64,000 bases of DNA from Scleromatobacter humisilvae. GTDB lineage: Bacteria; Pseudomonadota; Gammaproteobacteria; Burkholderiales; Burkholderiaceae_C. The notes under the pieces were generated by a model. The model made no database searches. It was given only the letters and a program-made list of their open reading frames with translations, and was not told the DNA's origin. Positions 1-9,480 of the stretch are shown piece by piece (the first letter of the stretch is position 1; each line of letters opens with the position of its first letter). Position numbers and translations under genes: made by a program. The stretch covers positions 62,001-126,000 of the forward strand of contig NZ_JAJLJH010000001.1 of NCBI RefSeq assembly GCF_023231945.1, read 5' to 3'.

Positions 1-2
1 CA

Positions 3-380
3 CGCGCCCGCAACGTGCAGCACTGGTACCAGCTCAACGAGCGCGGCGTGAAGTTCATCGAGCGCGAGACGCTGGACGCCGCGCTGATGAGCGGACGCAG
101 CGCGCTCGAGGCGATGGGCTACGAGCCGCACCGCGCGCGCACGCTGGCGATGCGCTTCCGCCGCCACTCGGTGCAGCAGCTGCACGAACTCGCGCCGCAC
201 TTCCGCGACGAATCGAAGCTCGTCTCGCTGGCGCGCGCCGGCCGCCAGCAGCTGGAGCAGCTGTTCGCGAAGGAGCGGCTCGATCATCCGCCGGTCGCGC
301 CGAACTGGGACACGTCGCATTCGACCGAAGAGGATTTCGACGAGGTGGCGCCCGCGACCAAGAGTCCATCGGAACGCTGA
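3..380 (+). CDS. Kef-type K+/H+ antiporter, C-terminal fragment
   Basis: The reading frame is open from the window edge (residues RARNVQHWYQL before any good start), so this is the 3' end of a longer gene. The remaining ~125 residues resemble the tail of KefB/KefC glutathione-gated potassium efflux proteins, which follows the cytoplasmic NAD-binding RCK domain: ERET..AAL.SGR.ALE and FRRHSVQQL are the recognisable stretches. The transmembrane and RCK domains lie outside the window. KefB/C proteins release K+ during electrophile stress. The acidic, low-complexity last ~30 residues are also seen in KefC. KefB and KefC cannot be told apart from this fragment. Confidence 0.8.
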   Translation, partial: RARNVQHWYQLNERGVKFIERETLDAALMSGRSALEAMGYEPHRARTLAMRFRRHSVQQLHELAPHFRDESKLVSLARAGRQQLEQLFAKERLDHPPVAPNWDTSHSTEEDFDEVAPATKSPSER

Positions 381-495
381 GATCGCCTCGCCTGGCTCGC
401 AAGGTTGGTCTCAGGTATCGTTAAGCGAAGCCTGAGCCTGCCCTTCGATGATCAACCGATCCCCACCTCCCATCGCTCCCATCGGAGTGCCGCCC

Positions 496-1161
496 GTGCG
501 CATCCTTCTTGTCGAAGACGACCCCCTTCTTTCCGATTCCACCGCGCGCGCCCTGCGTTCCCAGGGCTGGGTCGTCGACTGCACGGAGCGCGGCGAGCCC
601 GTGGCCGTGTCGGTGCGGCAGGATCCGTACGACCTGCTGATCCTCGACGTCGGCCTGGCCGGCATCGACGGCTTCGAGACGCTGCGCCGCGTGCGCGCGC
701 AAGGCTCCGACCTGCCGGTGCTGATGCTGACCGCGCGAGACGCCATCGAGGACCGCGTGCGCGGCCTCGAGAGCGGCGCCGACGACTACCTCGTCAAGCC
801 CTTCGCGCTCAGCGAGCTGGTGGCCCGCTCGCGCGCGCTGGTGCGCCGCAACCAGGCGCGCGGCGGCAGCGTGCTGAGCCTGGGCAACCTGCGCATGGAT
901 CTCGAGGCGCGGCGTGCCTACATCGGCGAGCAGGAGCTCGCGCTGGCCGGCCGCGAGTGGTCGATCCTGCAGTTCATGCTGAGCCGCACCGGCAAGATCG
1001 TCGCCAAGGAGCAGATCATCGCGGCGATCTCCAACTGGGACGGCACGACCTCCGACAATGCGATCGAGGTGCACGTCTCGCGCCTGCGCTCCAAGCTGGA
1101 GCCGGCCGGCCTGAAGATCCGCACGATCCGGGGCTTCGGCTACCTGCTCGAAGAGGCCTGA
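496..1161 (+). CDS. OmpR/PhoB-family response regulator (TctD/QseB-like)
   Basis: A 221-residue two-component regulator. The receiver domain covers residues 1-115, with the acidic pocket EDD at 7-9, phosphoacceptor Asp51 (LLILDVGL), the switch Thr in MLTARD, and Lys in DDYLVKPF. The winged-helix DNA-binding domain is C-terminal (LAGREWSILQFML, then SDNAIEVHVSRLRSKL and TIRGFGYLL). An upstream ATG at 448 is in frame, but the GTG at 496 is chosen because GGAG lies 8 nt before it and the receiver fold begins at once (VRILLVEDD). It is followed by a histidine kinase gene 65 bp downstream, so it is presumably the cognate regulator. In the family such pairs often control tricarboxylate uptake, but no transporter is adjacent here, so the target is unknown. 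Confidence 0.9.
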   Translation: MRILLVEDDPLLSDSTARALRSQGWVVDCTERGEPVAVSVRQDPYDLLILDVGLAGIDGFETLRRVRAQGSDLPVLMLTARDAIEDRVRGLESGADDYLVKPFALSELVARSRALVRRNQARGGSVLSLGNLRMDLEARRAYIGEQELALAGREWSILQFMLSRTGKIVAKEQIIAAISNWDGTTSDNAIEVHVSRLRSKLEPAGLKIRTIRGFGYLLEEA

Positions 1162-1225
1162 AAGGCGTCTGCAGGGGCTGGGCGATACTCGCGCATGACT
1201 TTCGCGTCGTGAACGCGACCCGCCC

Positions 1226-2701
1226 GTGACCGCCCCTTCCGCTTCCACCGCCCGCGGCCCGCGCGCCCTGTTGCGCATCGACGCGCGCCCCAGCATTCGC
1301 CGCTCGCTCGTGATGTGGCTGGTGCTTCCGCTGGCGCTGCTGGTGCCGGCCACGGCCTTCCTGTTCTACCGGCTGGCGCTCGCCCCGGCGCTCGATTCGC
1401 TCGACCACGCGCTCGATGGCACGGCCCTGGCGCTGGAGAGACTGGTCAGGCTCAACGCCGGCACGCTCACGCTGGCCATGTCGCCCGAGCTCGACAGCGC
1501 ACTCAGCGCCGATCGCTACGACGAAGTGCACTGGGTCGCACTCGGTCCGGACGGCCGCGTGCTGGGCGGCGATCGCCGGCTGGCCACGCTGGGCGGGCCG
1601 CCGTCGGCGGTCGACTGGCGCTTCTTCGACTCCAGCTACAACGGCCAGCCGGTGCGCGTCGCGCTGCACAGCTGGGCCTGCGTGCCGGCCGGCGCGGATC
1701 GCATCGCGGGGCTGTGCGAGGCGCGCGTGTCGGAGACGCTCAACAAGCGCCGCGGCGTCGCGCAGCAGGTGCTGGCGGCGGCGTCGTCGGCGATGCTCGT
1801 CGAGGCGCTCGTGCTCGCGGCCCTGGGCTGGCTCGCGATCGTGCGCAGCCTGAAGCCGGTCGAGCGCCTCAGCAAGGACATCGAGCAGCGCTCGCCGGAG
1901 CACCTCGGGCCGGTCGTCCGGCCGGATATCCCGCGCGAGGTCGCGCCGCTGGTCACGGCGTTGAACGACCTGTTCGCGCGCGTGGTCACCGCATCGGCCG
2001 CGGAGAAGGCCTTCATCGCCGACGCGGCGCACCAGCTGCGCACGCCGCTGACGGTGCTGCGCACGGAGACCGAGCTGGCGCTGCTGGAGTCGCATCCGCC
2101 GCAGCTCGAGGGCCTGCTGCGCCGTCTGCACATCGCCACCACGCGCGCGGCGCGGCTGGCCAACCAGTTGCTGTCGCAGGCGCGCGCCGAGCACGAGCGC
2201 CACAACTCCGCGATGGAACGCTTCGACCTCAAGCAGATCGCCACCGAGGCCGCCGAGGAATGGGTCGCGCGCTCGATGGACGCAGGGGTCGACCTCGGCT
2301 TCGAGCTCGAGAGCGCGCGCGTCGACGGCCACGGCTTCCTGCTGCGCGAGATGCTCGCCAACCTGCTGGACAACGCGATCAACTACGCCGGCCCCGGCGC
2401 GCGCGTCACGATCCGCACCGGCACCTCGGCGCGCGCGCCGGCACGCGCGGTCCTCGAGGTCGAGGACAACGGCCCCGGCATCCCCGTGCAGGATCGCGAG
2501 CGCGCGTTCGAGCGCTTCCAGCGCGGCAACGCGGGCGGCACCGGCAGCGGGCTGGGCCTGTCCATCGTGCGCGACATCGCGGGCCACCACGGCGCGCTCG
2601 CCGAGCTGCTCGACGGCCCGGGCGGCATCGGGCTGAAGGTGCGCGTGACCTTCGCGCCGCTGGACGCGTCCGCGCGCGTCCCGCGCGGGGCGCGCGCGTA
2701 G
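1226..2701 (+). CDS. Sensor histidine kinase (TctE-like)
   Basis: A 491-residue inner-membrane kinase partnered with the upstream regulator. An N-terminal transmembrane helix (about residues 29-50, MWLVLPLALLVPATAFLFY) is followed by a periplasmic region typical of 2CSK_N/TctE sensors, a second helix near residues 185-205, and a HAMP-like linker. The H-box is AAHQLRTPLTVL, the N-box LANLLDNAINYA, and the G-boxes DNGPGIP and GTGSGLGLSIV, so all parts needed for autophosphorylation are present. The start is a GTG at 1226. An ATG at 1313 is in frame but would cut off the conserved basic stretch before the first helix. The signal sensed is not evident. Confidence 0.9.
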   Translation: MTAPSASTARGPRALLRIDARPSIRRSLVMWLVLPLALLVPATAFLFYRLALAPALDSLDHALDGTALALERLVRLNAGTLTLAMSPELDSALSADRYDEVHWVALGPDGRVLGGDRRLATLGGPPSAVDWRFFDSSYNGQPVRVALHSWACVPAGADRIAGLCEARVSETLNKRRGVAQQVLAAASSAMLVEALVLAALGWLAIVRSLKPVERLSKDIEQRSPEHLGPVVRPDIPREVAPLVTALNDLFARVVTASAAEKAFIADAAHQLRTPLTVLRTETELALLESHPPQLEGLLRRLHIATTRAARLANQLLSQARAEHERHNSAMERFDLKQIATEAAEEWVARSMDAGVDLGFELESARVDGHGFLLREMLANLLDNAINYAGPGARVTIRTGTSARAPARAVLEVEDNGPGIPVQDRERAFERFQRGNAGGTGSGLGLSIVRDIAGHHGALAELLDGPGGIGLKVRVTFAPLDASARVPRGARA

Positions 2702-2746
2702 ACCCTGCACCGACGCGCGGTCGCCGCTTCTTGCGACAATCGCGGC

Positions 2747-3181
2747 ATGTTCCAGCCGTCCCAGCACGACGTCCGTCGTTTCTTCTGCGAGACCCACGCG
2801 CTCGCCGCCAGCGGCGCGCCGCTGTCGCCGATCCAGATCCTCGCCTCGCAATGGATCGCGGAGCATCCCGAGTACCACGCCGACCTGGCCGACGTCGACG
2901 CCGCGCTGGCCGCCGTGTTCGACGTCGAGGATGGCCGCACCAACCCGTTCCTGCACCTGGCGATGCACCTGACGATCAGCGAGCAGTGCAGCATCGACCA
3001 GCCCAGCGGCATCCGCCAGGCGGTGGAGCTGCTGGCGGCGCGCAAGCAGTCGCTGCACGACGCGCACCACGCGGCGATGGATTGCCTCGGCGAGATGATC
3101 TGGCAGTCGCAGCGCAGCGGCCTGCCGCCGGACGGGCACCAGTACCTGGACTGCGTGCGTCGCAAGGCCACGCGCGACTGA
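2747..3181 (+). CDS. DUF1841 family protein
   Basis: A 144-residue soluble protein that matches my memory of the DUF1841 family, which is conserved in beta- and gammaproteobacteria and has no known function. Family-like stretches are SQHDVRRFF near the start, the central NPFLHLAMHL, and a C-terminal AMDCLGEMIWQSQR. There is no signal peptide or membrane segment. It lies 45 bp after the kinase gene on the same strand and may be co-transcribed with it, although DUF1841 genes are usually scattered singly. Confidence 0.85.
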   Translation: MFQPSQHDVRRFFCETHALAASGAPLSPIQILASQWIAEHPEYHADLADVDAALAAVFDVEDGRTNPFLHLAMHLTISEQCSIDQPSGIRQAVELLAARKQSLHDAHHAAMDCLGEMIWQSQRSGLPPDGHQYLDCVRRKATRD

Positions 3182-3532
3182 ACCGCCTGCGGGCGATCGT
3201 CAGCCCGTGAAAGAGTCCTGTAAGTCGGCACGGGCGATGCTTGCGCCCGCCGGAGACGTCGACAAGGCGCGACCAGCGGCTGTTCGACGCCCGATTTCGG
3301 GCGTTGGACCCCTTGGCACTTCTCTCCGAATTAAGCCCATGTTAACGTCATCGGCTGATGACATGCATTCGTGCGGCCCTTTTTGTTCACAGAACCAAAA
3401 GGCGCGTTGGCAATGATTGCATAGGCAGTAATTTCTTGGGGGAATAGTTTTCGAGCGGGAAAACCCGACTACCATGCCCCGCTGATCGTTCGCGCCGTGA
3501 GGCTGGACGGCCACGAATAACGAGGAGCAGGA
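3182..3532. promoter_or_regulatory. Regulatory gap before RND operon
   Basis: This 351-bp gene-free stretch is clearly richer in A+T than its surroundings, as expected for a promoter region. It contains a perfect dyad, GTCATC-GGCT-GATGAC, at 3347-3362. A short open frame at 3207-3416 has no coding character and is not called. The AGGAG ribosome site at 3523-3527 serves the next gene. No regulator gene is adjacent. Confidence 0.55.
3347..3362. promoter_or_regulatory. Inverted repeat, possible operator
   Basis: Perfect 6-bp arms GTCATC and GATGAC are separated by GGCT, about 170 bp upstream of the efflux operon, in A+T-rich DNA beside GTTAAC. The form suits a dimeric repressor such as a TetR- or MarR-type protein, but this is inference from shape and position alone. 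Confidence 0.35.
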
Positions 3533-5065
3533 ATGATCAACGACATCCTCCGACGTCCGCCCTGGCGCAGCAGCGCCTTGAGCATCGCCGTCGGCCTGGC
3601 CTTGTCGGCATGTGCCGTCGGGCCCGACTTCCACGCGCCGGAGGCGCCCAAGGTGGCCGACGCGAGCCATCCGTACACGCCGGCGCCGCTGCCAGCGATG
3701 GCGGCCAGCAATCCGAGCCCGGCCTACGTGCCGCAGCACTTCGTCGACGGGCAGGACATCTCCGCCACGTGGTGGGAGGCCTTCCAGTCGCCGGCGCTCA
3801 ACGCGCTCGTGCAGTCGGCGCTGGCGCACAGCCCCACGGTGACCGCGGCGCAGGCCACGCTGCGCCAGGCCGAGGAGAACTACCGCGCCGACTACGGCTC
3901 GAAGGTGTTCCCGTCGGTCAGCGGCCAGCTGCAGGGCGCGCGCCAGCGCTATCCCGTCGCCCAGGGCGAGGGCATCCCGGCGGGCTACACGGCCAACCTG
4001 TTCACGGCGGCGCTCGACGTCTCGTACACGCTGGACGTGTTCGGCGGCAACAAGCGCGAGCTCGAAGGCGTGCGCGCGGCCATCGACTACCAGCGCTTCC
4101 AGGTCGAGGCCACCTGGCTGAGCCTGACGTCCAGCGTGGTCGCCACCGCGATCCAGGAAGCCTCGCTGCGCGCGCAGCTGCAGGTCACGCGCGACGTCGT
4201 CGACAACGCCAACCGGTCGCTCAAGGTGATCGACGCGCAGGTGCGCCTCGGCGCCCTCGCCCGCGGCGCGTTGCTGCAGCAGCAGACGCTGATCGCGCAG
4301 CAGCAGGCGCAGATCCCGCCGCTCGAGAAGGCGCTGGCGCAGACGCGCCACCAGCTCGCCGTGCTGGCCGGACGCCTGCCCGGCGACGACGGCCTGCCCA
4401 CCTTCGACATCGACTCGCTGACGCTGCCGCGCGACCTGCCGGTCAGCGTGCCCTCCGCGCTGGTGCGCCAGCGCCCGGACATCCGCGCCAGCGAGGCGCA
4501 GCTGCACGAGGCGAGCGCGCAGATCGGCGTGGCCACCGCGGCGCTCTATCCGAACATCACGCTGAGCGGCAGTGTCGACCGCGAGAGCTTCAAGCTCGGC
4601 CGCCTGTTCGACACCGGCACCACCGGCTGGAGCCTGGTGGGCGGCCTGGTGCAGCCGATCTTCAACGGCGGCGCGCTGCAGGCCAGGAAGCGGGCCTCCG
4701 TTGCCGCGTACGACGCCGCGCAGGCGCAGTACCAGAGCACGGTGCTCAATGCCTTCCTCAACGTGGCCAACACGCTGCGCGCGGTCGACACCGACGCCGA
4801 CGAGGTCACCGCCACCGCCGACGCCGAGCGCCTGGCCAACGAGGCGCTGAGGCTCGTCGAGCGGCAGTATCAGCTCGGCGCGGTGAGCTACCTCGCCTCG
4901 CTCGACGCGCAGCGCACTTACCTGAGCACGCGCGTGGCGCTGGTGCAGGCGCGCGCGGCGCGCTTCACCGACACCGCGGCGCTGTTCCAGGCGCTGGGCG
5001 GCGGCTGGTGGAACGCGCCGGACGCGGTGGCCTCGGCGGCGAGTGCGTCCTCGGCGTCGCACTGA
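3533..5065 (+). CDS. RND efflux outer membrane factor, NodT family lipoprotein
   Basis: A 510-residue outer-membrane channel of the TolC/OprM type. The signal peptide ends in a lipobox (LALSAC, Cys about residue 24), and CAVGPDFHAPE is the classic opening of NodT-family lipoproteins. Two repeats of the OEP fold follow, with ALAHSPTVTAAQATLRQAEENYRADYG in the first (positions about 100-125) and RPDIRASEAQLHEASAQIG opening the second. AGGAG precedes the ATG by 5 nt. It is first in a three-gene operon with the adaptor and pump. Having the outer membrane gene first is less common than adaptor-pump-channel. The likely role is drug, solvent or metabolite export. Confidence 0.93.
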   Translation: MINDILRRPPWRSSALSIAVGLALSACAVGPDFHAPEAPKVADASHPYTPAPLPAMAASNPSPAYVPQHFVDGQDISATWWEAFQSPALNALVQSALAHSPTVTAAQATLRQAEENYRADYGSKVFPSVSGQLQGARQRYPVAQGEGIPAGYTANLFTAALDVSYTLDVFGGNKRELEGVRAAIDYQRFQVEATWLSLTSSVVATAIQEASLRAQLQVTRDVVDNANRSLKVIDAQVRLGALARGALLQQQTLIAQQQAQIPPLEKALAQTRHQLAVLAGRLPGDDGLPTFDIDSLTLPRDLPVSVPSALVRQRPDIRASEAQLHEASAQIGVATAALYPNITLSGSVDRESFKLGRLFDTGTTGWSLVGGLVQPIFNGGALQARKRASVAAYDAAQAQYQSTVLNAFLNVANTLRAVDTDADEVTATADAERLANEALRLVERQYQLGAVSYLASLDAQRTYLSTRVALVQARAARFTDTAALFQALGGGWWNAPDAVASAASASSASH

Positions 5066-5138
5066 CCACGACAACATCCTGCGTCCGCCGGTTGCGGCGG
5101 CCGCGACGAACATCGAACACGAAATCTGGAGTGAGAAC

Positions 5139-6296
5139 ATGACGAAGCGGATGCTCATCATGATTGGCGGGATTGTGGTGCTGTTGCTGGTCCTGATCGG
5201 GGGATTCATCATGCACATCAGGACGCTGATCGCATCGGCACCGAAGCCGTTCCCGCAGACGGTGACGGCCATCAAGGTCACGTCGCAGGAATGGCAGCCC
5301 ACGCTGGCGGCCGTCGGCAGCGTCACGCCGGTGCGCGGCGTCGACGTCACAACCGAGATCGCGGGCCTCGTGCGCGAGATCCATTTCAAGTCGGGCCAGG
5401 ACGTGAAGAAGGGCGACATCCTCGTCGAACTCAACGCCGATTCCGACAAGGCGCAGCTCGCCGCGCTGGAAGCGGCCGCCGAGCTGTCGGGCACCGTCCT
5501 GAAGCGCGACAAGGCGCAATTCGACGCGCAGGCGATCGCGCAGGCCCAGGTCGATGCCGATGCCGCCGACCTCAAGAGCAAGCGTGCACTGGCCGATCAG
5601 CAGAAGGCCATCATCGACAAGAAGACGATCCGCGCGCCGTTCTCCGGCAAGCTGGGCATCACCACGGTCAACCCCGGCCAGTACGTCAACCCGGGCGACA
5701 AGATCGTGACGCTGCAGACGATCGACCCGATCTACGTGGACTTCAACCTGCCGCAGAAGGAAGTCGGCAATTTGGCGGTGGGCCAGGTCGTCAACGTCAC
5801 CACCGACGGCTTCCCCGGCGTGCAGTTCCCCGGCAAGATCACCGCGATCAGCCCGAAGGTCGACACGACGACGCGCAACGTCGTCGTCGAGGCGACGTTC
5901 CCGAACCCGAAGCGCCAGATGCTGCCCGGCATGTTCGCCAACGCCGCCGTGGACGTCGGCGACAAGAAGCACTACCTGACGCTGCCGCAGACCGCGATCA
6001 CGTACAACCCGTACGGCTCGACGGTGTTCGTCGTGCAGACCGCCGCCGAGGCGGCCGCTGCCGCCAAGGCGGCGTCGGCGCCTGCACCGGCTGCCTCGTC
6101 GGGCTACTTCGTGCAGCAGGCCTTCGTCACCACGGGCGAGACGCGCGGCGACCAGGTCGCGATCCTCAGCGGCCTGAAGGAAGGCCAGACGGTCGTCAGC
6201 AGCGGTCAGGTCAAGCTGAAGAACGGCACGTGGATCACGATCGACAACAAGATCGTCCCCGCCAACAGTCCGAATCCCACCCCGCAGGAACATTGA
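5139..6296 (+). CDS. RND efflux periplasmic adaptor subunit
   Basis: A 385-residue membrane fusion protein linking the pump to the outer membrane channel. One N-terminal transmembrane anchor spans residues 5-24 (IMIGGIVVLLLVLIGGF). It is followed by the lipoyl half-motif GLVREIHFKSGQDVKKGDIL, an alpha-hairpin rich in Ala, Lys and Gln, the second lipoyl half APFSGKLGI, and beta-barrel segments (VDFNLPQKEVG). The open frame starts earlier at 5043, but ATG 5139 has GGAG upstream and gives the normal anchor. An Ala-rich insert lies near residues 300-320. It sits 73 bp after the channel gene and 10 bp before the pump gene. Confidence 0.93.
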   Translation: MTKRMLIMIGGIVVLLLVLIGGFIMHIRTLIASAPKPFPQTVTAIKVTSQEWQPTLAAVGSVTPVRGVDVTTEIAGLVREIHFKSGQDVKKGDILVELNADSDKAQLAALEAAAELSGTVLKRDKAQFDAQAIAQAQVDADAADLKSKRALADQQKAIIDKKTIRAPFSGKLGITTVNPGQYVNPGDKIVTLQTIDPIYVDFNLPQKEVGNLAVGQVVNVTTDGFPGVQFPGKITAISPKVDTTTRNVVVEATFPNPKRQMLPGMFANAAVDVGDKKHYLTLPQTAITYNPYGSTVFVVQTAAEAAAAAKAASAPAPAASSGYFVQQAFVTTGETRGDQVAILSGLKEGQTVVSSGQVKLKNGTWITIDNKIVPANSPNPTPQEH

Positions 6297-6306
6297 GGCG
6301 CACGCC

Positions 6307-9300
6307 ATGAAGTTCACCGACATCTTCATCAAGCGGCCGGTGCTGGCCGGCGTGATCAGCCTGCTGATCGTCGTGCTGGGCCTGCGCTCGCTGTTCGGCC
6401 TGCCGGTCAACCAGTACCCGAAGACGCAGAACTCGGTCGTCACGATCTCGACCACCTACTACGGCGCCGACGCCGCGACGGTGGCCGGCTTCATCACGCA
6501 GCCGCTCGAAAGCGCGATCGCGCAGGCGCAGGGCATCGACTACCTGTCCTCGTCGAGCGCCAGCGGCGTCTCGACGATCACCGCGACGCTGCGCCTGAAC
6601 TACGACGCCAACCGCGCGCTGACCGAGATCAACACGCAGGTGAACTCGGTCAAGAACCAGCTGCCCGCCGCGGCGCAGCAGCCGGTGCTGACGGTCGCGA
6701 CCGGCCAGACCACCGACGCGATGTACATGGGCTTCTACAGCGACACGCTGCCCACGAACAACGTCACCGACTTCCTGCAGCGCGCCGTCAAGCCCAAGCT
6801 CGACTCGGTGCCCGGCGTGCAGACGGCCGAGCTGCTGGGCGCGCGCCTGTTCGCGCTGCGTGCCTGGCTCGACGCCGACAAGATGGCCGCGCACGGCCTG
6901 TCCGCGACCGACATCAGCACCGCGCTCGCGACCAACAACTACCTCGCGGCGCTCGGCTCGTCCAAGGGCCAGATGGTCACCGTGCCGCTGACGGCCGGCA
7001 CCGACCTGCACTCGCTCGACGAGTTCAAGAAGCTGATCGTCAAGCAGAACGGCGACTCCATCGTGCGGCTGGAGGACGTCGCCACCGTCACGCTCGGTTC
7101 CGAGAACTACGACTTCAACGTCGCGTTCAGCGGCGTGCGCTCGGTGTTCATCGGCATCAAGGTGGCGCCGGAGGCCAACATCCTCGACGTCGCAAAGCGC
7201 GTGCGCGAGGCCTTCCCCGACCTCAAGGCGCAGTTGCCCAACGGCGTGACGGGCGAGATCGTCTACGACTCCACCGACTTCATCAACACCTCGATCAGCG
7301 AGGTCGTGAAGACGCTGGTGGAGGCGCTGCTGATCGTCACCGTCGTGATCTACCTGTTCCTCGGCACGTTCCGCGCCGTGGTCGTGCCGGTGATCGCGAT
7401 GCCGTTGTCGCTGATCGGCACGTTCTTCATCATGCTGATGCTCGGCTACTCGATCAACCTGCTCACGCTGCTCTCGCTCGTGCTGGCGATCGGGCTGGTC
7501 GTCGACGACGCCATCATCGTGGTGGAGAACGTCGACCGCCACATGAAGGAGGAGCACAAGACGCCGATGGAGGCCGCGCTGATCGCCGCGCGCGAGCTGG
7601 GCAGCCCGATTCTCGCGATGACGGCCGTGCTGATCGCCGTGTACGTGCCGATCGGCTTCCAGGGCGGCCTCACCGGCGCGCTCTTCACCGAATTCGCGTT
7701 CACGCTCGCGGCCGCCGTGTTCGTCTCGGGCGTCGTCGCGCTGACGCTGTCGCCGATGATGTGCTCGCGCATCTTCACGCAGGAGCAGGACAACGGGAAG
7801 TTCGTCAAGGCGATCGACCACGTGTTCGAGAAGGTGCGCCATGGCTACACGCGCTTGCTGCGCAGCCTGCTGGGCACCTATCCCGTGCTGATCGTGATGT
7901 CGCTGCTGATATTCGCGATGCTGGTGGCGATGTTCATGTTCTCCAAGTCGGAACTCGCGCCCGAGGAGGACCAGGGCATCGTGCTGTCGCAGGTCGTGGG
8001 CTCGCCCACGGCCACGTCCGACCAGATGCAGACCTACGCCAAGCAGGTGTTCGACATCGGCCACTCGATCCCCGAGTACAAGCAGATGTTCCAGATCACC
8101 GGCGTGCCGACGACCAACCAGGGCATCGGCGGCGTCCTCCTGAAGAACTGGGGCGATCGCACGCGCAGCGCGCACCAGATCCAGCTCGACCTGCAGGACA
8201 AGTGGAACAAGATCGCCGGCGCGCGCGTCGCCGCGTTCCAGTTCCCGCCGCTGCCCGGCTCGTCCGGCCTGCCGGTGCAGTTCGTCATCACGACGACCGA
8301 GCCGTTCGAGAACCTCAACACGGTGGCGCAGCAGGTGCTGGACAAGGCGCGCGCGTCCGGCAAGTTCTACTACGTCGACCTGGACCTGAAGCTCGACGCG
8401 CCGCAGGCGACCGTCGTCGTCGACCGCGAGAAGATCGCGGCCCTCGGCATGACGCAGCAGGACGTCGGCAACGCGCTCGGCTCGGCGCTCGGTGGCGGCT
8501 ACGTCAACTACTTCTCCATCGCGGGCCGCTCGTACAAGGTGATCCCGCAGGTGCAGCAGGTCGACCGCCTGAACCCGTCCAACGTGCTCGACTTCTACAT
8601 CAAGACGCCCACCGCCGGCCTGATCCCGGCGAGCACCGTCGCGAGCATCAAGTACACGGTGCAGCCAGAGTCGATCTCGCGCTTCCAGCAGCTCAACTCG
8701 GTGACGATCATCGCGGTGCCGGCCGGCTCGCAGGGCGAGTCGCTGCAGTTCCTGCGCGACACGCTGAAGGCCGCGGCGCCCAGTGGCTACAACGCCGACT
8801 ATGCGGGCCAGTCGCGTGTCTTCAGCTCGGAGTCGGGCGGCTTCCTCATCACGCTCGGGTTCGCGGTCGTCATCGTGTTCCTGACCCTGGCCGCGCAGTT
8901 CGAGAGCTTCCGCGACCCCGTCGTCATCCTGTTCTCGGTGCCGCTGGCGCTGTTCGGCGCGGTGATCTTCATCTTCCTCGGCTTCGCGTCGATGAACATC
9001 TACACGCAGGTCGGGCTGGTGACGCTGATGGGATTGATCTCGAAACACGGGATCCTGATCGTCGAGGTGGCCAACAACGAGCAGAAGAAGGGCCTGAGCA
9101 AGCTGGACGCCGTCCTCGAGGCCACCGGCATCCGGCTGCGCCCGATCCTGATGACCACCGCCGCGATGGTCTTCGGCGTGGTGCCGCTGGTCATCGCCTC
9201 CGGCGCCGGCGCGGCGGGCCGCCAGGCGATGGGCCTCGTGATCTTCACCGGCATGTCGATCGGCACGCTGTTCACGCTGTTCGTCGTCCCGGCCTGGTAC

Positions 9301-9405
9301 ATGCTGCTCGGCGCGAAGCACGAGAAGAGCGTCGACAAGGACGCGGCGCTCGATGACGAGACGCGCGAGGCCGACGAGGAGATGGCGCCGAAGCCAGCGC
9401 ACTGA
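6307..9405 (+). CDS. RND efflux pump permease (HAE1 family)
   Basis: A 1032-residue proton-driven inner-membrane pump with the usual HAE1 length. The N-terminus FTDIFIKRPVLAGVISL matches the cytoplasmic start and first helix. Motif GLVVDDAIIVVENVDRH in the fourth helix carries the two Asp residues needed for proton relay. The second half repeats the fold (FLTLAAQFESFRDP, GLISKHGILIVEVAN). The porter loops are complete. Together with the two upstream genes it forms a full tripartite pump. The substrate cannot be read from sequence; closest in style to MdtB/MdtC or MexF-type pumps. The stop is followed by a strong terminator. Confidence 0.95.
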   Translation: MKFTDIFIKRPVLAGVISLLIVVLGLRSLFGLPVNQYPKTQNSVVTISTTYYGADAATVAGFITQPLESAIAQAQGIDYLSSSSASGVSTITATLRLNYDANRALTEINTQVNSVKNQLPAAAQQPVLTVATGQTTDAMYMGFYSDTLPTNNVTDFLQRAVKPKLDSVPGVQTAELLGARLFALRAWLDADKMAAHGLSATDISTALATNNYLAALGSSKGQMVTVPLTAGTDLHSLDEFKKLIVKQNGDSIVRLEDVATVTLGSENYDFNVAFSGVRSVFIGIKVAPEANILDVAKRVREAFPDLKAQLPNGVTGEIVYDSTDFINTSISEVVKTLVEALLIVTVVIYLFLGTFRAVVVPVIAMPLSLIGTFFIMLMLGYSINLLTLLSLVLAIGLVVDDAIIVVENVDRHMKEEHKTPMEAALIAARELGSPILAMTAVLIAVYVPIGFQGGLTGALFTEFAFTLAAAVFVSGVVALTLSPMMCSRIFTQEQDNGKFVKAIDHVFEKVRHGYTRLLRSLLGTYPVLIVMSLLIFAMLVAMFMFSKSELAPEEDQGIVLSQVVGSPTATSDQMQTYAKQVFDIGHSIPEYKQMFQITGVPTTNQGIGGVLLKNWGDRTRSAHQIQLDLQDKWNKIAGARVAAFQFPPLPGSSGLPVQFVITTTEPFENLNTVAQQVLDKARASGKFYYVDLDLKLDAPQATVVVDREKIAALGMTQQDVGNALGSALGGGYVNYFSIAGRSYKVIPQVQQVDRLNPSNVLDFYIKTPTAGLIPASTVASIKYTVQPESISRFQQLNSVTIIAVPAGSQGESLQFLRDTLKAAAPSGYNADYAGQSRVFSSESGGFLITLGFAVVIVFLTLAAQFESFRDPVVILFSVPLALFGAVIFIFLGFASMNIYTQVGLVTLMGLISKHGILIVEVANNEQKKGLSKLDAVLEATGIRLRPILMTTAAMVFGVVPLVIASGAGAAGRQAMGLVIFTGMSIGTLFTLFVVPAWYMLLGAKHEKSVDKDAALDDETREADEEMAPKPAH

Positions 9406-9429
9406 GCACGTCGCGCTTGCAGACGCGAA

Positions 9430-9458
9430 GGGCCCGGCGGTGACGTCGGGCCCTTTTT
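9430..9458 (+). terminator. Rho-independent terminator of RND operon
   Basis: A 7-bp perfect stem GGGCCCG / CGGGCCC with a 10-nt loop is followed directly by TTTTT. It lies 25 bp after the pump stop codon and just before the convergent HD-GYP gene. Confidence 0.9.
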
Positions 9459-9480
9459 CATGGCGGTCGCCGCGCGTGGC

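Noticed and set aside
3207-3416. Short plus-strand frame in the RND upstream gap
   Set aside because: No ribosome site, no homology recognised, and it covers the dyad and the A+T-rich promoter region.
6235-9402. A 1055-residue minus-strand open frame over the RND pump gene
   Set aside because: It is Arg/His/Asp-rich with no domain, opposite a complete pump gene. It is a shadow.
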